Origin: Neobacillus muris
GTDB lineage: Bacteria; Bacillota; Bacilli; Bacillales; Cytobacillaceae
Length of the DNA: 64,000 nt
Assembly (NCBI RefSeq): GCF_943193175.1
Contig: NZ_CALPDF010000012.1
Location: 1 to 64,000, forward strand
Reading direction: 5' to 3'
The notes below the pieces were generated by a model, which saw only the letters and a program-made list of their open reading frames with translations, ran no database searches and was not told where the DNA came from. Shown here one piece after another: positions 1-8,752 of this stretch. The first letter of the stretch is position 1, and every line of letters begins with the position of its first letter. The position numbers were made by a program, and so were the translations under genes.

Positions 1-27
1 TGACGTCTCTTTCAGATAATGAAAAGA

Positions 28-52
28 AGAGTGTCGACTGAGTCAACACTCT
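28..52. repeat. short imperfect palindrome at window edge
   Basis: The arms AGAGTGT and ACACTCT flank an inner GACT/AGTC pairing. It lies just outside the fnr terminator and could be the terminator of a gene beyond the left edge. There is no convincing U-tract on either strand, so its role is open. Confidence 0.4.
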
Positions 53-70
53 ACGCGACTGCCCGTCGCA

Positions 71-94
71 CAAAAAGCTGACCTAATGTCAGCT
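71..94 (-). terminator. fnr intrinsic terminator
   Basis: The stem AGCTGAC/GTCAGCT (76-82 with 88-94) has a 5-nt loop. On the minus strand it is followed by a run of five U (72-76 on plus). It lies 11 bases past the fnr stop codon. Confidence 0.8.
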
Positions 95-104
95 AATCTC
101 TAAA

Positions 105-803
105 TTATTCAATACTGCAAAAGATGGCAGGGCAGTTTTCGCAGCCGATTTGTTGTTTAAGAAATGGGAGATCGTGGACGGTAATTTTCTTTTTTTCAAT
201 CGAAATAATGCCTTCCTCTTTTAATTCTTTCAGTAAATGGTTAATGCTTTCCCTTGTCGTTCCGCAAAAATTGGCCAATTCCTGATTCGTCAAGGGAAGA
301 TTAATAAGGATGCCATCGTTCCTGTTAACCCCGTAGCTATTGGTCATCCGAATCAGCGTGGAATATAAAGCGCCTTTTTTCCCATAAAGAATCAGGTCGC
401 GAAACTTCATTTGTGTTTTTCGCAGGTGATCGCTCAGCCATTTTATGAATTCAAAGGCTAACGCACTGTCTTGAAACAGCTTCTTTTCGATCATTTCTTT
501 TTTTACAACGGCGATTTCTCCATCCTCCAGCATTAACGCACTAAGCAGATATTTGGGGGATTGGGTAAATAAGGTCAGTTCACCGCAGATTTCATTCTCG
601 CTGCAAATTCTTAAAGAAAGTTCACGGCCTTCAGGGCTCAGTTTGCTAATCTGGACTTTGCCAGAAAGTATTAAGAACATCTCTCCTGCATTCTGACCCT
701 CTTGAAATAGATATTGTCCTTTTTCCAGCTGGATCGTACGGTCTGCTATATGTAACAATTCCTTGATTTCAATTGACTTGGTCGGTTTTAGTGTGCCAGG
801 CAT
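105..803 (-). CDS. fnr: Fnr-type oxygen-sensing transcription regulator (Crp/Fnr family)
   Basis: This is a global regulator of anaerobic genes that binds DNA through a [4Fe-4S] cluster. The N-terminal half is a cyclic-nucleotide-like beta-barrel, and the C-terminal half is a Crp-type winged helix (TNQELANFCGTTRESINHLL). The C-terminus carries C-x2-C-x4-C (CENCPAIFC), the cluster-binding arrangement known from Bacillus Fnr rather than the N-terminal Cys of E. coli FNR. The ATG at 803 is chosen because AAGGAGG lies 6 nt upstream; an ATG at 821 would give 6 extra residues. It is divergent from narK, and a perfect Fnr box sits between them. Function assignment is secure from family features. Confidence 0.93.
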   Translation of the reverse strand: MPGTLKPTKSIEIKELLHIADRTIQLEKGQYLFQEGQNAGEMFLILSGKVQISKLSPEGRELSLRICSENEICGELTLFTQSPKYLLSALMLEDGEIAVVKKEMIEKKLFQDSALAFEFIKWLSDHLRKTQMKFRDLILYGKKGALYSTLIRMTNSYGVNRNDGILINLPLTNQELANFCGTTRESINHLLKELKEEGIISIEKKKITVHDLPFLKQQIGCENCPAIFCSIE

Positions 804-911
804 TGGAATCCTCCTTGACATTCAGTCGTATTTCTAAGTTTACCACATGAATAAAGTGTTTTTCCGCCTTAACTGCGGCAAATTTGAACAGTTTGTGAAC
901 AATCGTACTGG

Positions 912-955
912 TGTGAACTACTTCACAGTGGGGAAGGCAAAGAATTTTTTAAGAT
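912..955 (+). promoter_or_regulatory. Fnr box and activated promoter of narK
   Basis: TGTGAACTACTTCACA at 912-927 is a perfect TGTGA-N6-TCACA palindrome, the Bacillus Fnr consensus. The hexamer TAAGAT at 950-955 puts a transcription start near 961, so the box is centred about 41 bases upstream, the classic position for Fnr activation. narK begins 64 nt further on. Confidence 0.88.
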
Positions 956-1024
956 GTTACTAAAGTTAAAGGAGAAAAGGAAATTTCCTTGTAGAGACTT
1001 TGAAAAAAGAGGAGTGTGCTTCAA

Positions 1025-2227
1025 ATGAAACATAAAGGCTTACAATTGCCATTACAAACATTCAGTTTAATTGCCGGATTTATGGTCTGGGTCATTTTGT
1101 CATCGTTAATGCCATTCATTAAAGAAGAAATCAGCCTGACAAGCAATCAATTAACCCTGGTAACCGCCATACCGGTCGTCTTGGGTTCGGTGCTGAGAAT
1201 TCCGATTGGTTACTGGACCAATCGTTTTGGCGCCCGGAAACTGTTTTCGATTAGTTTCTTGCTTTTGATCTTCCCGATTTTTTATATTAGTAAAGCGAAT
1301 TCCTTGGCAGATCTAGTCCTTGGCGGCCTTTTCTTAGGGATCAGCGGGGCCGTATTTTCAGTAGGGGTCACCTCGCTGCCAAAGTATTATCCAAAGGAAC
1401 GCCACGGCCTAATTAATGGAATCTATGGGGCCGGCAATATTGGTACGGCGATTACGACGTTCGCAGCACCTGTGATAGCCACAAAATTGGGATGGGAAAC
1501 AACGGTACAGTTTTATCTCATTCTTGTTTTAGCAGTATCATTATTAAACTTTTTATTGGGTGATAAAAAGGAACCCAAAGTGGTCACCCCTTTATCAGAA
1601 CAAATTAAAGGGGTCTATAAAAATGAGAAGCTTTGGTTTTTAAGCGTGTTTTATTTCTTGACCTTTGGATCGTTCGTGGCGTTTACCGTCTATTTGCCAA
1701 ACTTCCTTGTGGCCCAGTTTGATTTGTCTAAAATTGATGCAGGAATGAGAACCGCTGGATTTATTGCTCTAGCGACTGTTTTCCGCCCTGTTGGCGGCTG
1801 GCTTGGCGACAGGTTTAATACCTTTAAAATTTTGATGGTCGTGTTTGCCGGACTAACTCTATCAGGTATATTGCTTGCGTTTAACCCATCCCTAATGCTG
1901 TATTCTGCAGGGTGTTTGGCAGTGGCATTCTTTGCCGGCATTGGCAATGGAGCTGTCTTCAAATTGCTGCCGTTGTATTTTTCCAAACAAGCTGGCATTG
2001 CCAATGGAATTGTTTCTGCCATGGGCGGATTGGGCGGATTTTTTCCGCCGCTGATCCTGACCTTCCTATTTAATTTAACTGGCCATTATGCGATCGGATT
2101 TATGGCTCTGTCACAGGTGGCAAGTGCCTGCTTGATCCTTGCCATATGGATGTATTTTCAGGAAAAATTAGCAAGGACAAACCAGGGCATTAAAAATGCT
2201 GATCAAACGATGTTGGTTATGGAATAA
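1025..2227 (+). CDS. narK: NarK-type nitrate/nitrite transporter (MFS)
   Basis: About 400 residues with 12 predicted membrane helices, in the nitrate/nitrite porter branch of the major facilitator superfamily. The conserved glycine-rich stretches GNIGTAITTFAAP (first half) and GIGNGAVFKLLP (second half) are the nitrate-signature regions of this family. It exchanges nitrate and nitrite across the cytoplasmic membrane during anaerobic respiration. The ATG at 1025 has AGAGGAG 10 nt upstream; the GTG at 1016 is too close to that site. The perfect Fnr box upstream and the divergent fnr gene match the role. No nar reductase genes are visible in the window. Confidence 0.9.
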   Translation: MKHKGLQLPLQTFSLIAGFMVWVILSSLMPFIKEEISLTSNQLTLVTAIPVVLGSVLRIPIGYWTNRFGARKLFSISFLLLIFPIFYISKANSLADLVLGGLFLGISGAVFSVGVTSLPKYYPKERHGLINGIYGAGNIGTAITTFAAPVIATKLGWETTVQFYLILVLAVSLLNFLLGDKKEPKVVTPLSEQIKGVYKNEKLWFLSVFYFLTFGSFVAFTVYLPNFLVAQFDLSKIDAGMRTAGFIALATVFRPVGGWLGDRFNTFKILMVVFAGLTLSGILLAFNPSLMLYSAGCLAVAFFAGIGNGAVFKLLPLYFSKQAGIANGIVSAMGGLGGFFPPLILTFLFNLTGHYAIGFMALSQVASACLILAIWMYFQEKLARTNQGIKNADQTMLVME

Positions 2228-2244
2228 ATCAATAAAACATTTTA

Positions 2245-2275
2245 ACGGTGCACTTATGGAGGTGCACCGTTTTTT
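2245..2275 (+). terminator. narK terminator
   Basis: A perfect 9-bp stem ACGGTGCAC/GTGCACCGT (2245-2253 with 2262-2270) is followed by TTTTTG. Confidence 0.9.
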
Positions 2276-2416
2276 GTTTCTTGTCCTTAGTAGTCGTTAA
2301 ATCGATTCTGCCAATAAGTGGCAAGGTTTTTATGGACGGTTGCGGTTACAAAACCCTTATGGTATTCTATTTCTCTATTAAACTAGTAAGATTTTTTGAC
2401 ACAAGGGGAATTGAAC

Positions 2417-3388
2417 GTGATAAAAAAACTAATCATAACGGGCGCTGTGATTGTTTTGCTGCTGGCTATCGGCCTTGGAATCGGCAGCAGCTATTTCTAT
2501 AATATCGCTATCAAACGCAGCGCGGACGCACCTGACTTGCATGGGGGCGGCAGCAGTGAGGCAGCTGCCAGTATAGAAGAAACACCAGAACAGCAAGCGA
2601 AAATGGCGGAACTTATGCAATGGACCGAGAAGCAGGAGTTTGAAATCGTCCAAATCCAATCCTTTGACGGGTTAACATTAAAGGCGCGGTTTTTGAAAAA
2701 TCCCAACTCGAACGGAAAAGCGGTTATTTTGGCTCATGGCTATCGGGGCAGCGGCGAACAAATGCAAGGAATTACCAAATATTATTATGATTTGGGCTAT
2801 GATATTTTAAAACCAGACGCCAGAGGCCATGGCATGAGTGAGGGCGATTATATCGGCTATGGCTGGCATGAACGGAAGGATTACGTGGATTGGGTAAATT
2901 TTTTAATAAAGGAACAGCAAGAGGATAAAATCTTCCTTCACGGATTTTCAATGGGAGCGGCAACCGTCCTAATGACTTCAGGGGAAAAGCTTCCTAAAGA
3001 AGTCAAAGGAATTATCGAAGACAGCGGTTATACAACCGTCATGGATGAATTGTCCCACCAATTAAAATATTTATACCACTTGCCGGCATTTCCGATCATG
3101 GATGTGACGAGTGCCATCACGAAAATGAGAGCTGGATACTCGTTTAAAGAGGCCTCGGCGCTTGAAAGCGTCAAGAAAAATAAACTGCCTCTGCTCATCA
3201 TTCATGGAGACAAGGATGAGCTGGTTCCGACTGAAATGGCCGAAGAAATTTACGAAGCAGCTGCAGCCGGTAATAAAGAGCTATGGATTGTGCCTGGTGC
3301 TGGGCATACCGAAGCTTACACCATTGCTGAAGCGGAATATCAGCAGCGGCTAGAAGCATTTTTAGAAAGCGCTCTTGGATTACAGTGA
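2417..3388 (+). CDS. alpha/beta hydrolase with N-terminal membrane anchor (YqkD-like)
   Basis: A serine hydrolase of unknown substrate. One hydrophobic helix (residues ~4-26) is followed by an extracytoplasmic-looking linker and an alpha/beta hydrolase domain. The nucleophile elbow is GFSMGAAT, the acid is in HGDKDELVP and the histidine in GAGHTEAY. The stretch LAHGYRGSGEQM is the oxyanion-hole HG motif. The GTG at 2417 is chosen because AAGGGG lies 8 nt upstream; an upstream TTG at 2396 lacks a site. It resembles the uncharacterised YqkD/lysophospholipase-like group. It has its own terminator, so it is probably monocistronic. Confidence 0.8.
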   Translation: MIKKLIITGAVIVLLLAIGLGIGSSYFYNIAIKRSADAPDLHGGGSSEAAASIEETPEQQAKMAELMQWTEKQEFEIVQIQSFDGLTLKARFLKNPNSNGKAVILAHGYRGSGEQMQGITKYYYDLGYDILKPDARGHGMSEGDYIGYGWHERKDYVDWVNFLIKEQQEDKIFLHGFSMGAATVLMTSGEKLPKEVKGIIEDSGYTTVMDELSHQLKYLYHLPAFPIMDVTSAITKMRAGYSFKEASALESVKKNKLPLLIIHGDKDELVPTEMAEEIYEAAAAGNKELWIVPGAGHTEAYTIAEAEYQQRLEAFLESALGLQ

Positions 3389-3401
3389 TAAAAATAAAGA
3401 A

Positions 3402-3430
3402 AGGTGTACAGTTATTGTGCATCTTTTTTT
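3402..3430 (+). terminator. intrinsic terminator
   Basis: An 8-bp stem with two wobble pairs (AGGTGTAC/GTGCATCT) and a 7-nt loop is followed by TTTTTT. Confidence 0.8.
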
Positions 3431-3520
3431 CATGGATATGATTTAATAATGATAGAACAATTTATAAATAATAAGGTTAGGCAGGAATAACGGAATCCTG
3501 CAAGAGAAGGAGAGAGCAGT

Positions 3521-3916
3521 TTGGAGAAGGATTCTAATTTTGAAAATGGCTATAAAAAATACGAGTCAAAAGCCGGAGAATACATCCATGATAAAGAAAA
3601 GGCGGATGGCTTGCTGAAAGAGGCCATCAAAAAAGCGAATGATAAAAAGGGAGCATTGAGCGGCGTCTGGGAGAAGCTCCAGCTATTGCTCGAATTTTTT
3701 AAGGCTTGGAATAAAGGGGAATACAAGGAAGTTCCCACCCGCTCGCTTGTCATGATTATAGCGGGTATTTTATACTTTGTTTCTCCTATTGATCTGGTAC
3801 CGGATTTTATTGTGGGATTAGGGCTGGTCGATGATGCGGCCGTGATTGGATTTGTCCTGAAGCAAATTTCGAATGATCTGGAAAAATTTAAAGCATGGAA
3901 AGAGAGAAAGGAATAG
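3521..3916 (+). CDS. YkvA family protein (DUF1232)
   Basis: 131 residues. The N-terminal ~70 residues are charged and probably helical. The C-terminal part holds the DUF1232 signature: a hydrophobic helix followed by SPIDLVPDFIVGLGLVDD. Members are small membrane-associated proteins of unknown function. The start is TTG at 3521, with AGAAGGAGA about 8 nt upstream. It sits alone between two terminators. Confidence 0.8.
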   Translation: MEKDSNFENGYKKYESKAGEYIHDKEKADGLLKEAIKKANDKKGALSGVWEKLQLLLEFFKAWNKGEYKEVPTRSLVMIIAGILYFVSPIDLVPDFIVGLGLVDDAAVIGFVLKQISNDLEKFKAWKERKE

Positions 3917-3927
3917 ATTTATCGTTA

Positions 3928-3953
3928 AAGGCGCAGAAAGCGTCTTTTTTTTG
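3928..3953 (+). terminator. intrinsic terminator
   Basis: The stem AAGGCGC/GCGTCTT with a 5-nt loop is followed by a run of T. Confidence 0.75.
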
Positions 3954-4073
3954 TCAATCTGCCTCCGAAAAACTGTCTGCGATTTCAGGAGATTTTAGGA
4001 CTTAAGTAACATAGAACAAAAATATTAGGCAAAAATGTATATGAAACGGTCATTAATCGAATGAGGTGACAGC

Positions 4074-5279
4074 ATGAATCCCTACATAGAGGTCAAAGGT
4101 GTCTCAAAAATTTTTGGCAATAATCCGAAAGCGGCAATTGAGTTACTAAAGCAAGGAAAACCCAAGAGGGAAATATTAAAAGCGACGGGACAGACCGTTG
4201 GGGTCAAGAATGTTTCCTTTGAAATATATCCAGGTGAGATCTTTGTCATTATGGGCTTATCTGGAAGCGGAAAATCAACCTTAATCCGGATGTTTAACCG
4301 GCTGATAAAGCCAACCATCGGAGAAATCCTAATTGAAAACGAGGATATCGTCAAAATGAGCGAAGCACGCTTGAGGGAAGTTAGGCAGAAAAAAATCAGC
4401 ATGGTGTTTCAGAACTTTGCCCTGTTTCCACATCGAACCATCCTTGAAAATACAGAATATGGGCTTGAAATTCAGAAGGTCCCAGCTGAAGAGCGTCAGG
4501 ACCGAGCCAAAAAAGCATTGGAGGTTGTCGGATTAAAAGGGTATGAAAACCAGCTGCCGAAACAACTGAGCGGCGGCATGCAGCAACGGGTCGGATTGGC
4601 CCGGGCGCTTGCCAGCAATACCGCGGTCATCTTAATGGACGAGGCCTTCAGTGCGCTGGATCCATTAATCCGGAAGGATATGCAGGATGAATTATTGGAA
4701 ATTCAGGAGAAATATAAGAAAACCATCATTTTTATTACCCATGATTTAGATGAGGCCCTGCGCATCGGCGACCGAATTGCCTTGATGAAAGACGGAAGCT
4801 TGATTCAGCTTGGAACTCCCGAAGAGATTTTGATGAACCCTGCCAATGAATTCGTTGAAAAGTTTGTGGAAGATGTTGATTTATCCAAAGTATTGACGGC
4901 TTCCCACGTGATGAAACCGGCAGAAAGGGTTGCGGTCGACCGGGGACCTCGGGTAGCTTTGGAAATTATGCGGAAGCAAGGATATTCCAGCATATTTGTT
5001 GTGGATCGGCATCGGAAATTATTGGGTGCCATTACGGCTGAACAAGCTAGGCAAGCCATTGCCATGAACCAATCGATTGCGGAAGTCATGACAACGGATA
5101 TTCCAACGGTTTCTGGAGATACCATTCTGGCCGATTTAATGGACGTGATCGCTACATCGAGTTTACCAATCTCCGTTATTGATGAAGGACACAGGTTAAG
5201 AGGAGTTGTCATCCGCGGTGCGGTTATCGGAGCGTTGGCGGGAAATAAAGATTCCTTGAACGATTTGGAGAGTGAATGA
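4074..5279 (+). CDS. opuAA: glycine betaine/proline ABC transporter ATPase with CBS domains (OpuAA)
   Basis: The ATP-hydrolysing subunit of a type I osmoprotectant importer. The family-specific N-terminal extension (residues ~1-45) is followed by Walker A GLSGSGKST (61-69), signature LSGGMQQ (165-171), Walker B ILMDE (186-190) and the H-loop ITHD. Two CBS modules follow (about 280-395), which in OpuA sense ionic strength or cyclic-di-AMP. Length 401 aa is normal for the family. The start ATG has GAGGTGACAGC upstream. Its stop lies one base before the ATG of the permease gene, so the two are translationally coupled. Confidence 0.93.
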   Translation: MNPYIEVKGVSKIFGNNPKAAIELLKQGKPKREILKATGQTVGVKNVSFEIYPGEIFVIMGLSGSGKSTLIRMFNRLIKPTIGEILIENEDIVKMSEARLREVRQKKISMVFQNFALFPHRTILENTEYGLEIQKVPAEERQDRAKKALEVVGLKGYENQLPKQLSGGMQQRVGLARALASNTAVILMDEAFSALDPLIRKDMQDELLEIQEKYKKTIIFITHDLDEALRIGDRIALMKDGSLIQLGTPEEILMNPANEFVEKFVEDVDLSKVLTASHVMKPAERVAVDRGPRVALEIMRKQGYSSIFVVDRHRKLLGAITAEQARQAIAMNQSIAEVMTTDIPTVSGDTILADLMDVIATSSLPISVIDEGHRLRGVVIRGAVIGALAGNKDSLNDLESE

Positions 5280-5280
5280 T

Positions 5281-7008
5281 ATGAACTTGCCAAAAATCCC
5301 ATTAGGAGATTGGGTAGATGAACTGGTCAAATGGGTCACTGTTGCCTTTGCTGGATTCTTCAGCTTTGTCACCACTGTAATTGAAGGCTTATTAGACCTT
5401 GTCGTCGATGTATTGAGTGCAGGACCGCCCATCATTTTAATAATCGTCTTAACACTCCTCGTTATTTATACGAGCAGATGGCCGCTGGGAATATTTGCAC
5501 TCTTGAGTTTGCTCCTGATCGACAATCTTGGTTATTGGGAATCCAGTATCCAAACGATTGCCATTGTTTTATTATCAGGTTTACTTACGATCATTGTTGG
5601 GATCCCGGTTGGAATTTGGTGTGCCCAAAGGAAAACGGTGCACCGAATTGTCACGCCATTGTTAGATTTTATGCAGACTATGCCGGCATTTGTCTATTTG
5701 ATCCCATCGATTTTATTTTTTGGCATTGGGGTGGTGCCTGGAATTATTGCTTCCTTCATTTTTGCGATTGCCCCAACGATTCGGATGACAAATTTGGGGA
5801 TTCAGGAGGTTCCGAAGGATTTAATTGAGGCTGCTGACGCCTTTGGGTCGAGCAACAGCCAGAAATTATTTAAGGTTCAGCTGCCGATTGCCACGCCAAC
5901 AATCATGGCAGGGGTAAACCAAAGCATAATGCTAGCCTTGTCGATGGTTGTAACTGCCTCACTTGTGGGAGCGCCAGGGCTGGGAGCAGACGTTTACCGG
6001 GCTGTGAGCCAAATTGATGTGGGCCGAGGGTTTGAAGCGGGATTATCGATTGTGTTCATTGCCGTCATTCTGGACCGGATTACTCAAAACCTGCGTAAAC
6101 CGGCATATGAAACAGTCATTAAGAAAAAAATCGTCTTTTTGATCTTGGCGGTTCTTGTCATTGTGACAGCTGTGGTGACAGGAATGACGAAAGAGACTAC
6201 TAAGGATAAAGGAGGAAACCGCATTGGGGCCGAAACCGATTTTCAGATTATCGGGATTGAACCTGGTGCAGGCATCATGGCTCAGACACATCAGGCTATG
6301 AAAGATTATCAATTAGATGATTGGCAGCTGCAGGAAGGTTCATCAGCTGCGATGGCAGCCGAAATGAAGAAGGCTTATAATCAGAAAAAACCAATCATTG
6401 TCACCGGATGGGCGCCGCATTGGATGTTCTCCACCTACGATTTAAAATTTCTTGAAGACCCTAATCAATCCTTTGGAGAAGTAGAAGATATTCATACCAT
6501 TGTTAGAAAAGGGCTGGAACAAGATGCACCTGGTGCATATACGATTCTTGACCAGTTCACCTGGAAGCCGGAGGATATCGAAAAAATGATGGTAGATATC
6601 AAAGGCGGAACGGATCCGTCACAAGCAGCGGACCAATGGATTAAAGCCAACACTGATAAAGTGGCGCAGTGGATCAAGGGGGCGCCATCAGGCAGCGGGC
6701 AAACCATCAATCTGGTCTATGTGGCATGGGATACAGAAATAGCCAGTACCAATGTGATTGCCAAGGTTTTGGAGCAAAATGGCTTTAAGGTGAAATTGAG
6801 CCAAGTAGAGGTCGGTCCTATGTTTGCAGGTGTGGCCAACGGAAGCGTCGATGGAATGGTCGCTGGCTGGCTGCCAAGTACACATAAGGAATATTACGAC
6901 CAATACAAGGAAGATTTTGTGGATTTAGGGCCAAACCTTCATGGAACAAGAAATGGCCTGGTTGTGCCAAGCTATATGGATATTCATTCAATTGAAGACT
7001 TGAAGTAA
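5281..7008 (+). CDS. opuABC: glycine betaine ABC transporter permease fused to substrate-binding domain (OpuABC type)
   Basis: 575 residues. The first ~300 form the membrane permease with the EAA-type loop (EVPKDLIEAADAFGSS). The last ~260 form an extracellular binding domain tethered by the last helix. The binding domain begins with the half containing GIEPGAGIMAQT and GWAPHWMF and ends with the half containing NLVYVAWDTEIASTN and GLVVPSYMDIHSIEDLK. In separate OpuAC proteins, as I recall them, these halves come in the opposite order, so the domain looks circularly permuted. The ATG at 5281 is preferred (GGAG 10 nt upstream); a GTG at 5272 overlaps the opuAA stop but has no spacing. Confidence 0.9.
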   Translation: MNLPKIPLGDWVDELVKWVTVAFAGFFSFVTTVIEGLLDLVVDVLSAGPPIILIIVLTLLVIYTSRWPLGIFALLSLLLIDNLGYWESSIQTIAIVLLSGLLTIIVGIPVGIWCAQRKTVHRIVTPLLDFMQTMPAFVYLIPSILFFGIGVVPGIIASFIFAIAPTIRMTNLGIQEVPKDLIEAADAFGSSNSQKLFKVQLPIATPTIMAGVNQSIMLALSMVVTASLVGAPGLGADVYRAVSQIDVGRGFEAGLSIVFIAVILDRITQNLRKPAYETVIKKKIVFLILAVLVIVTAVVTGMTKETTKDKGGNRIGAETDFQIIGIEPGAGIMAQTHQAMKDYQLDDWQLQEGSSAAMAAEMKKAYNQKKPIIVTGWAPHWMFSTYDLKFLEDPNQSFGEVEDIHTIVRKGLEQDAPGAYTILDQFTWKPEDIEKMMVDIKGGTDPSQAADQWIKANTDKVAQWIKGAPSGSGQTINLVYVAWDTEIASTNVIAKVLEQNGFKVKLSQVEVGPMFAGVANGSVDGMVAGWLPSTHKEYYDQYKEDFVDLGPNLHGTRNGLVVPSYMDIHSIEDLK

Positions 7009-7014
7009 TGTGTG

Positions 7015-7043
7015 AGGACTGTCCTGATGGGATGGTCCTTTTT
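7015..7043 (+). terminator. opuA operon terminator
   Basis: A 10-bp stem AGGACTGTCC/GGATGGTCCT with two wobble pairs and a 5-nt loop is followed by TTTT. Confidence 0.85.
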
Positions 7044-7121
7044 GAAGTAACTTCTTTAAATCAATTTTGTGCATGATTATTCATTATAATTTGTGAAGTG
7101 TTCCTTAGTTTGTAGAAATTA

Positions 7122-7136
7122 ATGAAAACGCTTACC
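7122..7136 (+). promoter_or_regulatory. possible cre (CcpA) site upstream of glnA
   Basis: ATGAAAACGCTTACC matches the cre pattern WTGNAANCGNWNNCW at all positions but the last. It lies about 40 bases upstream of the -35 element. Activity is inferred only. Confidence 0.45.
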
Positions 7137-7177
7137 TCATAAACAGAATAAATATTCAAAAAATAATCAAAAAAGGA

Positions 7178-7235
7178 TTGTCAAACCTTTCAATTTTATC
7201 TATAATCAATCTATCAGATGTAACAAAATATAACA
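7178..7235 (+). promoter_or_regulatory. glnA sigma-A promoter with GlnR/TnrA operator
   Basis: TTGTCA (7178-7183), a 17-nt spacer and TATAAT (7201-7206) form a near-ideal promoter. TGTAACAAAATATAACA at 7219-7235 matches the GlnR/TnrA 17-mer (TGTNANAWWWTNTNACA) at every defined base. It lies just downstream of the expected transcription start, a position typical for repression. No second box was found upstream. Confidence 0.88.
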
Positions 7236-7257
7236 TGGAATTGGAAGGTAACGTGAC

Positions 7258-8616
7258 ATGAGCGAAACAGTAACTTCAAATTTATCAGCAGCTACTTTGG
7301 AACAAATTAAAGCAACCATCAATGAAAAAAGTGTCGAATTACTGCACTTGCAGTTTGTCGACATTGAAGGAATCTTGAAGCACGTAACCGTTACTAGTGA
7401 ACAGCTTGAAGATGTAGTGGAAGGCAGAATCATGTTTGACGGTTCTTCCATAAAAGGTTTTTCACCAATCAACAATTCGGATCTATACTTACAGCCGGAC
7501 CTGGCTACTTTCGCCGTACTTCCTTGGACGGAGGAACAAGGCTATTCTGAAGCTAGATTCTTATGTTCTGTTACTAAACCGGACGGAACCCTTTTTGAGG
7601 GAGATACAAGAAACGTCCTAAAGAAAACGGTAGAGCGCGCAGCAGACAAAGGTTATACCATTTCAGTAGGGCCTGAGCTGGAATTCTTCCTTTTCAAAAC
7701 GGACGATAATGGCTATGCTACACAAGAGATCAGTGATAAGGGCGGCTATTTCGAGCCATCTCCACATGACCTTGGCGAGCGGGTGCGTTTGGAAATCTAC
7801 CGTGCCTTAAAAGCGATGGGCTTTACTATTGAAGCTTCTCACCATGAAGTAGCAGAAGGACAGCATGAAATTAATTTTAAATATGCAGATGTTTTAACCG
7901 CTGCAGACCTTGCAACCACTTATAAATGGGTTGTAAAAACGGTTGCCAAGAAGTTTGGCTTGCATGCAACCTTCATGCCAAAACCAGTATTCGGCATCAA
8001 TGGTTCAGGAATGCATGTCAACATGTCTTTCTTTAAAGGTAGCGAGAATGCCTTCTTTGATCCAGAAGATACACTGCAGCTTTCAGAAAAGGCTTATCAA
8101 TTTATTGCCGGCGTTCTAGAGAACGTCAAGAGCTTTGCGGCTGTAACCAATCCGCTGGTAAACTCCTATAAGCGTTTGGTGCCTGGTTATGAAGCGCCTT
8201 GCTATATCGCATGGTCTGCATCCAACCGTTCAGCGTTGATCCGTATTCCTGCCAAAAAAGGCTTGGCAACACGTGTTGAATTACGTTGTCCAGATCCATC
8301 TTCTAACCCTTACTTAACGTTTGCGGTGATTGCATCTGCAGGGCTGGATGGAATTGAAAAAGAATTGGAAGCACCAGCACCAATCAATGAAGATATTTTC
8401 CATATGTCTGAAGAAGAAAGAGCCTTCCGAGGCATTGACAGCCTGCCAGGCAGCTTAGCTGAGGCTGTAAAGGAATTAGAAGCAGGTGAAATTGCTGCTA
8501 AAACCCTTGGTGAGCATGTTTACGGTGAGTATGTTTCTATGAAAAAAGCTGAATGGGACAGTTATAGAACTGCAGTTCATGCATGGGAAACTGAAAACTA
8601 TCAATCTAAATTTTAA
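7258..8616 (+). CDS. glnA: type I glutamine synthetase
   Basis: Condenses glutamate and ammonia to glutamine with ATP. The beta-grasp N-terminus includes FDGSSIKGF. The catalytic domain shows GPELEFFLF, HHEVAEGQHEINF, the ATP-site stretch NGSGMHVN and the RIPAKK loop. 452 aa matches the short GSI-alpha form of Firmicutes that is controlled by feedback inhibition and protein contact rather than adenylylation. GGAAGG precedes the ATG by 9 nt. Bacillus glnA normally follows glnR; here glnR is absent from both sides, so this may be a second, stand-alone paralogue. Promoter and operator are described separately. Confidence 0.93.
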   Translation: MSETVTSNLSAATLEQIKATINEKSVELLHLQFVDIEGILKHVTVTSEQLEDVVEGRIMFDGSSIKGFSPINNSDLYLQPDLATFAVLPWTEEQGYSEARFLCSVTKPDGTLFEGDTRNVLKKTVERAADKGYTISVGPELEFFLFKTDDNGYATQEISDKGGYFEPSPHDLGERVRLEIYRALKAMGFTIEASHHEVAEGQHEINFKYADVLTAADLATTYKWVVKTVAKKFGLHATFMPKPVFGINGSGMHVNMSFFKGSENAFFDPEDTLQLSEKAYQFIAGVLENVKSFAAVTNPLVNSYKRLVPGYEAPCYIAWSASNRSALIRIPAKKGLATRVELRCPDPSSNPYLTFAVIASAGLDGIEKELEAPAPINEDIFHMSEEERAFRGIDSLPGSLAEAVKELEAGEIAAKTLGEHVYGEYVSMKKAEWDSYRTAVHAWETENYQSKF

Positions 8617-8622
8617 TCGACA

Positions 8623-8668
8623 AGTGGGGATGGGCTGTTTATCAACAGCGCCTGTCCCCGCTTTTTTT
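8623..8668 (+). terminator. glnA terminator
   Basis: A long G/C-rich hairpin (AGTGGGGA...TCCCCGCT, with an inner GTT/AAC pairing) ends in TTTTTTT. Confidence 0.9.
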
Positions 8669-8685
8669 GTGCTGCTTTTCTTTGC

Positions 8686-8742
8686 AAGGGGGTTGTCCAA
8701 AAAGCAAGAAGTCAGACCTCTTGTTTTTTGGACAGCCCTTTT
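8686..8742. repeat. TGTCCA palindromic element, copy A
   Basis: The imperfect inverted repeat has a left arm beginning GGGGGTTGTCCAAAAAGCA and a right arm ending TTTTTTGGACAGCCC, around a centre with GTCAGAC. Similar elements lie at 41847-41924 and 48315-48438. It sits just after the glnA terminator. Confidence 0.75.
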
Positions 8743-8752
8743 GTCTTTTTAA

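Noticed and set aside
5478-5828. 116-codon frame on the plus strand inside the OpuA permease
   Set aside because: It is a +1 shadow of a membrane-protein gene with Cys/Trp/His-rich unlikely composition and no ribosome site.
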